The position numbers and the translations under genes are program-made. A DNA stretch of 64,000 bases, taken from assembly GCA_902702965.1 (NCBI GenBank), contig CACRXP010000165.1, forward strand, positions 1,003,654-1,067,653. The letters are read 5' to 3'. Positions within the stretch are counted from its first letter, which is position 1. Every line of letters starts with the position of its first letter. Below are positions 35,401 through 44,400 of the stretch, piece after piece. The notes beneath the pieces are model-generated. The model made no database searches. It was given only the letters and a program-made list of their open reading frames with translations, and had not been told where the DNA came from. The stretch comes from Spirometra erinaceieuropaei (lineage: Eukaryota; Platyhelminthes; Cestoda; Diphyllobothriidea; Diphyllobothriidae).

Positions 35401-38400
35401 TACAGGCGTATTTTAGCATAGTTACAGTGCGTGACCGATCTCATGAAATGTTGGCCGAAATTCTAAATTGCGCTTTCGGTTAGAAAGGATTACTTAGGTG
35501 GGGTTGTCATATTGATCTCCACGAGGCATAATCCGATAATATTTCAAACTCGCCAAGATGTCAGCTTTTGAATTCACCTCTCTTCGACCTCCTATTGAAG
35601 GCGCACTTGGCAAAAAATTGCTATTTAAGTGGCACGCATTTTTCACATTGATTTTTGATGGTTTTATAAATTCAAATATATTTTGCAGAAAACACGTAGA
35701 AAAACACGCTGTCTATTACTCGTTTGGTAGACGGCCACGTTTTCTTCACATTTTGTGTCCGAAGAAAGTGAATATTTAGGTTTTAAAAAGTTTCTGATCA
35801 TGAGATCGTTTAAAACCATGCAATGTCCATTCATACAGCATCGTACCTGACCGTTTGCCAATGCTTCTCATAAAATGTACAACGTAGACCGCATCCATCG
35901 CAAAATTTTATGAACACCATAGAGCATCTGTTTAAAGACATAGAGGAGTATATGATCTTCCTTACCCGGAACACATGCACCTTGTAGACTGAAATCGCTA
36001 AACGCTAATGCAATGACTGATCAGGCTCAAAATTATTCGGGAATTGGGAAACTTTTTCAAAACGTCATATATACCCTTTCTCCGGACATAAAACGTGAAG
36101 AAAACGCGGTTCTCTAACAAAAGAGTAAAAGAAAGCGTATTTTCGACGTGTCTTCTCCAAAATATATTTTAATTTATAAGACCATCAAAAACCAATGTGG
36201 AGAATGCATGCTACTTAAGTAGCATTTTTTGCCAAGTGCGCCTTCTGTAGGAGGTTGAAAAGAGATGCATTCAAAAGTCGACATCCTGGCGAGTTCGAAA
36301 TATCCTGGGATTATGCCGCGTGAAGATTAATATTACAACGCTACCTAAGTAATCCTACCTAATCGAAAGCGCATTTTAGAATTTCCGCCAACATTTTATG
36401 AGATCGGTCACGCACTGTTGACGAAACGTTTGTTACAGCACTACAGTGTCATGGGACAGGGATTCATGCTGCAGTTAAATAGCCTTATCATACTACCTCT
36501 GAGTCTTGCGAGACATCTTTTTTACTTGGTTGGTGAGATTTCCCACCTAACTAGTTCTACAAGTTTTGTAAGATTGCCCTATCATCGAGCGGACTCTGAA
36601 CTTTGGTCTGGTGGTCAGATTTGTTGAATACGGATGCGGAACAAACATTACCAACCGGAAAGATGATCATATTTTTAATTGGAGTTTTGGCAGATTTGAA
36701 TAGTGCACTTGACCCAATTGTGAAAAACTCAGCGACCTCCGCCAAGCCGGTAACCCACCAAGGTCGGCGAGTTTTTCACAATTTGGCCAAGAAAACTATT
36801 TAAATTTACCTAAACACCAATTAATTCAGTGACCTGACCGGGTTCTGGACTAATTTGCTTAGGAAATACTGCTTGAGCAGCCAGCTTACTACGTCAGATT
36901 TAGTGAATCCCATACGTTGCAGTAGGCGGAGCGGGTAACTTGACCTAAATTTGATTAAACTCGCGTCGTCCGGTGGGGCCTCGCAGTTCAGGTGGCTAGA
37001 CCGCTGGCTGTACACTCAAGCCTTACCCTTGCTGTCGTGGGTTAGAATCCTACCGCAGTTGCCGAGTTTTCTGTATCCGAGTCACCTGGATCATGTTTTT
37101 ATCCTCCCTTATACTTTCCAATGCCCGTCGGTCTTCGTCAATCCCTCCCAATCGGCTGGGGGGGTCAATCCAATTCAAAGGCTCCTGGAAATGAGTCCCA
37201 CAACGCGCAGTCACTAAAAGCAACCAGCATCCGGAATGCATATTTAACTAGAGTATGCTAGTTCGCTGAGAAACTGGAGCCCACTGGTGGAAGCGCGAAT
37301 AGTGAACCAAGTACGAATGTGTGAAAACATGGGCATTTCCGATGATAGGCTCGACTACGTAAATTAATTATTTCCACTAAAAAGGGCGTTTAGTTCTAGA
37401 AACACAGCGCAATGCCACCTGAGGCCAGCAAACAACGAGACCAACTGGGTAAAATGATTGAAAGCAGTCGGATATCGGACTGGCGGATTATTCAAGCGTT
37501 CTAAACTAGCGATGACCTGCATTAACCAATTATATGTTCCGCAGGAAATCCCCAAAGAAGGCATTCTAGTGTAATACATGACCGGATAAGGGCTCGTCCG
37601 AACAACACTAGCAGGAAATCAACTCTTTTCATTCCGAACAGGCAAGCTTTCGAAAGCCAAACTGGATGGACGCGTAGTGCATTTTATGACTGGAGAAGTT
37701 GTGCAAACGGTTCGCGAAAATAAAACTGCAATTTGGTTTGGACTACAGTTGGCCCATCTGTGAAAACATCGGCGGCCTTGGTGAAATTCCGAACCATAAC
37801 AGCAACGGCAAGACTTCAGTACAGCCAGCGCTCTGATCCCCTGAACTACGAGGTCCCACAGGAAGCCTTGAATTTAATTCCATTTGGGCCAAATTAGCCG
37901 TTCAACCTACCGCAACGTATGGAGCCCACAAACTCTGACGCAGTAAGCTGACTTCCCAAGTAAGATTTTCACCAGATCCACCGGATGATTACTAGGTGGA
38001 GCTTCTTATTTGGGTGGTTGGAGCGTCAGCTGTACACTGAAACCTTGCCCTTGCTATCGTGGGTTCGAATCATATCGCTGTAATCGAGTCACATGGATCA
38101 TGTTTTATCCTCCTTTATACTTTCCAATGTTCGTCGGTCTTCTTCGTCATCAGTGGGTTTCCGTTTTTTTGCCTTAAAAGCGAGGCAGTTTGTCGGCGGA
38201 GAATTGAATTCGAGAAAAGCAATGAACTGTAGTGGGTGCGGTGCCTGCTGCGTCGAAAATGACCTGCGCTAACGGGCTGCTAGTCGCGCAGGAGGTGAGA
38301 AGTTTAGAGGAGCGGATATGCACGAGAACGCCATACGCCGAGTTGAGTGGTCTCAATTTCGACAACTTCATTGCCAATTCTGTATCAGGTGAAACATAGA

Positions 38401-41400
38401 CTCTCCCCGTGCGATAGATGGTCTTGCGCTAAATTCCAGGAGGGCTAGAGTTAGAGCTGGGGCACGGAAATAGGATCACTTCTGGATTTAAGCGCAAGTC
38501 CACCTGTAGTACGGTGGAGGGTCCATATCCCTATGTTTGATCCTAAGTCCTTTCTAACACATACAGTAGATTTACTAATTCACGAAATGTTGACTGAAAT
38601 CCTGAAATGCGTTTGCTATTCGGAAAGATTACTTAAGTAGGGTTGCTATATTAATTACCGTGCAGTATAATCCTATAAATTGAAAAACAGGCATCCCAAG
38701 AAATATAATTAGAAAGGTGAAGTTCTTTGGGAAACAGTAAAATTTTATTGTGAATTTTCGAGGCTGGTTCCCCAGCTCGTCTTCAGACAACGGGTGTGCA
38801 AAAACAATTAACTTTTAGCCTGAGTCTAGCAAAAGGAGTCCATGATTGGTTAAGGTCATCATCTCGGGATTGGCTGACTCAGTTTGAATCTGTCCTTAAC
38901 GATTTTGTATGTGGCATCTAAATCGATATGCCGGTTGATGCATGCCTCATCTGAGTGCATTGCCTCTAGGAATTCGCGGCCTTTTCTTGTTTGGCAGGCG
39001 CCAACAATGCGAGTGTTCTCCCATGCGAATTTATGCCCAGTGTCTAGTGTGTGCATGGCCACCTGGGATAGATGGTCGCGTGTCTTCACCGCTAACTGAT
39101 GCTCATGAATACGGGTTGAGACAGATTTCCCAGTTTGGCCACAATAAACGGCATCACAACTAGAACACGGGATTTTGTAGACGACACCTTTTCTTTCGAG
39201 GTAGCCGACCCTGTCCTTAAGGTGCACAAGCTGTGTGCGTAAGGTAGTTGCCGGCTGGTGTGCTACGTGTATCCGGTACTTTTTCAATTGTCTTTCGACA
39301 TGTTCAGATACATTTTTGACGTATGGGAGAGTTCGCCATATTTGAATTCATAAGGGCATCGAAAATCAATGGGGAAAATTCATGCTACACAAGTAGTCAT
39401 TTTTTGCAGAGTGTAGTTCTTGCAGGTGGCCAGAAAAAAGTTCGTTCAAAAGTCGGCATCCTGAAGTAACTGACTCAGCTTGGGATTAGGCCACACGATG
39501 ACTAATATTAAAACCCTACTTAAGTTATCCTTTCGAATCGAAAACGCAGTTCAGAATTTTTGGCTAACATTTCATGAGTGAGCACATCTGCCTTGAGAAT
39601 AACACTACCGACAAAGACAAAGGAGACTGGAATGACCATCATCAGTCAATAATAACAAAAATAATAATAATCCAGAAATGGCCATTCTAGTCTCTCTTGT
39701 CTTTGTTGGTAATGTTACTCTGCCTATATTACGCGCCGTTGTGCGGCTGCTGGCGGGGTTCGAGAGAGAGAGTCCCGAGGCATAACGGGACGAGCGAGTG
39801 AGTGTAAGAGAGAGAGTGTGTGAGAGGGAGTGAGTGGAAGAGAGAGAGGGCGTGCGTGTGTGTATTTGTGCGAGAGAGAGAGTGAGAGAGTGAAAGAGTG
39901 AGAGAGCGGAAGAGCCCCGAGGCACAAGGAGACGAGTGAGTTCCGTAACAAGATCGGTGAGCGCCCCCCTACTAGTTCTTGAGAATGGTCTCCACAATAT
40001 CCTTAATTTGCGACACAAACAACTGCCACGAAACAGAGTTCGGATTGCAGGCCTTGGTTGCAATAGTGAATCCGCACTTTAGCCATCGTTGCGGTCCGAC
40101 GCGTCAAGCTTCCCCTTGCCAGCGCGGAAATCGCAGGAGGTTTGCAAGAAAGAGTCAGTTAGAAGTCTAGGCGCAGCTGCGCATGCTTTAGCGCCGCTCG
40201 TAGAGCAACCTGAGCCTCAGGTGTGAGAATAAGTGCCAAAGTCGGTCAGAATCAACAAATCCACCGAAACGCCAGGGAATCGTACAGCTACGGTTCATCC
40301 CCTCCTTTCAACCTGTCCTCCCTGCCAACAGGTATTCCGGGTCGAAATGCACAAACACAAGAAAGACAGCCAAGGTCGAATACAGTGAACGATTTGGTGC
40401 GGGTTTTTCAAGCAAAGCTTCAATCTCGCCCCTTCCACTCACTCACAGACATTTTCTTCATTTTATGAAAAAAAGACCTGACTATTTTCCTGCCATACAA
40501 TTAACGAGAACCTCTGGTCGCTCGTGCCAATTGATGACTTCCTCGAGGTGATAGTTTCTAGGCTCTGAGGGAAAGTGGTGATCGGAAAGGAAGTAGTTTT
40601 GCCTGTCCGGCAGATTTTTGCCGAAAATTTGTATTAGTTAAAAAGAGGGTCTACCTCCCTCCTCCTCCTAGACGACAGCGTTCCAAAGACCTACCACAAT
40701 CCGCATGAAGTTGGGCTGAATCGTGAGGATGACTCTCGGCGTCTTCTGCGGGAGCGGAGGCCTGCGGCTGTGGGAGGCATTCGGTTTGACCGGTAGCAGT
40801 GACCTGAAGTGTGGAAGATCATGACAGGGTTTAGGAGTAGAAGTGGATACCATAACGACTGAAGGAACACAGCATCCAAGGCCTATGCGTTAGAGTCAGT
40901 TGTGGTAAGAGTGTAGTATAAGAACCTCCCCCCACCCCCCGCTTGCATCGTTACTACTTACTTCTGTTGGGCGGTTCGAACTGCTGCGGTAGAGCTGTTC
41001 GTGCAGTCACAATCGAGGCGCCTGTCTGAGTTTCATATGGGGCTCCTAAAACTCACTCCAATCGCAAATGGCTTAACCCGAAAAACGGATGTAAATACAA
41101 CCATAGAGAATAGCGGGTGGGAAAAACTAATACTAGCCAAGCACGCCACACTTTTGAACAGGTCGGTTTGAGGACTGCACAGACCAATCCGACACGCAGA
41201 TGGGTCATACAAAGCTTAATACATGATCGGACAGGGGGAGGTATTTGCAACTGGGATGGCTTTGACCATGGACAACATTTGCAACTCTTCGGCGGGAACC
41301 TGTATCGGAAATTGCCAAGACCACCTCCGAAAAAAAAGGAAAGCAGTCTGTTTCCGCAGCATTGGGGTGATTATCTTACTCCAGGGCAACTAATGATACA

Positions 41401-44400
41401 AATCGATTATGTTGGTCGCATGACGTCGATTAATTCCTAAGGCCCCGGAGAAGGAGCAAAAAGTGCCTATTCTAGACAAAATCCAAAACCAACCCTTCCT
41501 CCAGTCAACAAGGCATGGTGTGGACAACGTTCCTTAGATCTTTTTTTCTGGAGGATAGAACAGTGTAGCTTGGAGAGAAAGAGACTATACACCGCAGTGA
41601 ATTCGGCTTTTCCGATTGTAAAAACGACGAAATGGCCTGCTCGAGCTATACTTAGAAAAAAAGTCCGCTGCGAGAAGGCATCACCAAAACACGCGGCTGA
41701 GGCATGACTGCTTTAGAAGAAAAGGCAACATCTACAGACCAGACAGTCTGGGGAGACTCAACGTCCTTCAGCAAGGCCGGAGCCCGAAGGTGATTACAGC
41801 CATTGAAGCAGCCCAATACGTAAGCACGAAGGACTTTAGCATTGCAAGCGGAACTAAGGTCACGGACTTTTTATAGTCATTCAGATATGCACATAGGCTA
41901 TTGCCCCAAACTGGGTGCTAGGAGGTGCCGTTCTGACGATCCGCCCACGCGCTGTGCGCATGCTGATGGCACGCCCGCTCCCGAAAGGACTGGAGGTTTA
42001 CCAACCAGTCAAACTGCTAACCACTCAAGGACAGTATCTGATTGGTCCGATGTCAGTTCGACCTTGGACATTCCTTTTATCGCCTTATATACGCTGTTAG
42101 AATACGTCAGTGGACTACTCTTCTGCCGCCCTTACCGTTGCGTTCTGATTTGGGATTCGATCGAGGCGAGTTGCAGGGCGGGCAACCGCCGAGCCGTGGG
42201 GCAATTTCACAACACTGACGGCGCAGTCAGCGTGGGAAAACGAGCATCCAAGCCGGGGGGTGTGGACCAGTAACCCATCTGCCTTCCAACCTCATATCTA
42301 TTCCCCAACAGTGCTCGGATCTGACATCTAGTCCTAGACGGGGGAGAGGATTATTGTGTGCAGGTGGCAGAGCCGAAAGGGCCAGCGATGTTGTCATTTC
42401 AAAGTAACTCGAGAGTGCAATTCGCTGAGCGATCCTGCCTGCAAAACTGAATGCCAGAGCTACGTTCTGCTCGGAGCTCTAAATTGAAACCCCATTGAAA
42501 TCGTTGCAGACAGAAGAGAAGGCAATAACTGTCAATTCGTGAGAGCAGAAAAAGAGAAGGCTTGAATAAATATTTTGTCGATGACAGGTCATAGACACAG
42601 GAGATCTGACCGCGGAGTCACTCTTCGGTTAGCTTAACGCTTTAGCAGCTGAACAATTGGCGTCGCCGATGTCGACCGCTATGAGAACGCCTTCAACCGC
42701 AAAGAAGTGGTTGTCATCGATATGACAGGCGGGAAGGCGATTGGCGTCCCAGTTTGCTTTGCAGCTCCGGCTCGGAGGGTTCGCCGCATAGTGGAGAGTA
42801 AGTATTAATCAACGAGTACTACCGAAAGAGCGTTAGAGTCAAGTACTAACTTGATCCACGTCCAAATGCCGGAACCGAAAAGATCGAAGTTGGCAAACGG
42901 GCGACAAATGATCCAGAAGTGGTTATTCCCAGGACTTTATCGCTTAGAATTGCCGCAAATCAACTTTCTTATTTATGTGCTCACACGACACCAAGTAAGT
43001 CTCAGACTTCTGTGCCAATTAGTCGTATAAGAATCATTTACTTCGTCGGGTACGCGGTAGAGAAACGGGTGAATAAGGCCGATCCCAGGATGTACGTTTC
43101 TATTGCACTGCAGCGCTTGAAGCTACTATATCGCGCTAAACGTTATGGTTTGGGATGCTGCCAACTAACGTGATAACTCGGTCATCCTCCAAGGACGGAA
43201 ATTCAGACTGCAATGACTCCTTTTTAATATGACCCTTATGGGACTCGAGTCACCGCCTTCTTGTTTGTGTTAAAACTCGGTCCACTTTGAGCGGACCAGG
43301 CGAGCGTGTGGCACGCGTAGAGAGGCTGCTTTTCCCCTGGCGGCCACTTGAGTCCGATCCTGCGTCCGCTCCTCTTGATTCCTTCTGGGCTCAGGTGGGT
43401 GGGAGAAGAGGAGCATTGCCGACCCAGAGCAAGTCTGCTATGTCTTGACACCGGATCCAGGTGGGGGAGGAGGAGAGAGTGCGGTAGATGCTGCGTAATT
43501 CTGCTACCACTAATTTCCACAGTTTTGTTCCCCTAAACATCAAACGGAATTTAGTCCAGAGATTGGCGGCTAGAGTGAGACGCATCTGCTCACCGGGAGC
43601 TATTGAAGAAGAACTTCAACAGCTGCGGGAGAATGGAAACCCTGATAGATTTATCCTCCGAAATATTGGGGAACGCGCCGAAAAGCCCACTGTTGCGACT
43701 GCGGAAAAGAAGGAGGTATTCATAAGATTGCCTTTCGCAGGAGACGCAGAAAGCGAACTAGTTAAACGGCTCTTAACTACAGTTATCACGAGGGCATTCC
43801 CCGCAGCGAATTTACGCGTATGCTTCACAAACTCTCCCCTCCTACGTTTGGGAGGTAAAGACAGACTACCGTTGGAGGCCACACCAATGTGCATTTATTC
43901 ATTCACTTGCTCCTGTGGAGCAGGATACATCGGCCGTACAACGAGACGCCTGGTAAAGAGGGTGCGTGAACATATGCCCGCCCTGCTAGACAGAGGTGAG
44001 ACCCGGCCGAATTCGAGTTCTATTCTCGCACATTTAATCGATACGAATCACCGAGTCGATGCCAAGGAAGCATTTCAGGTTGTCTACCGGACACCAAAAT
44101 GCTTCTCTAAAGGCCTACGCCAACGGATGCTAGCAACGGCCGAGACAGTAGCTACACGGTTAGCGAATCCGGTGTTATGCTGTCAGAAAACTCTGACAGA
44201 AGCGCTTTCTCTGCCGTGGCCAACGCCAACCCCAAGTGATGAAGCCATGCCGCGTCAAATCCCTAATCACGATGATGGGTACTCCGTGTACTCAATCCAA
44301 GAACATCACTCAAAGACTCTCTTACCCCCCTCCCCTAGCTCTGACGACTAACACCCGCCAACCTTGTCATACGGGCGGCGTGGGGATGATGAGTGTTAGT

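Larger units (their letters stand above)
34092..36417. repeat. Tandem segmental duplication containing two foldback elements
   Basis: The flank at 34092-34199 (GCCAGTCAAATG..ACAGGCGTATCTTAGCATAG) recurs at 35311-35424 with few changes. Each copy is followed by a foldback element, so a unit of about 1.2 kb, element plus unique left flank, was duplicated rather than two independent insertions. Confidence 0.8.
38700..39337 (-). mobile_element. Penelope-like element, 5'-truncated
   Basis: The minus strand encodes the C-terminal GIY-YIG domain, followed by a 3' non-coding end with a hammerhead ribozyme (38746-38793). The reverse transcriptase part is absent. Confidence 0.85.
38564..39592. mobile_element. 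Foldback element F, copy 4, interrupted by a Penelope-like insertion
   Basis: The left part 38564-38690 starts CAGTAGATTTACTAATTCACG after TA. The right part 39338-39592 resumes with ATATTTGAATTCATAAGG and GCTACACAAGTAGTCATTTT. The middle of the element is missing and replaced by a PLE. The right terminus is eroded. Confidence 0.75.

Noticed and set aside
41842..42273. 143-codon plus-strand frame
   Set aside because: No motif, no supporting splice or start context, codon pattern not distinctive; likely chance.
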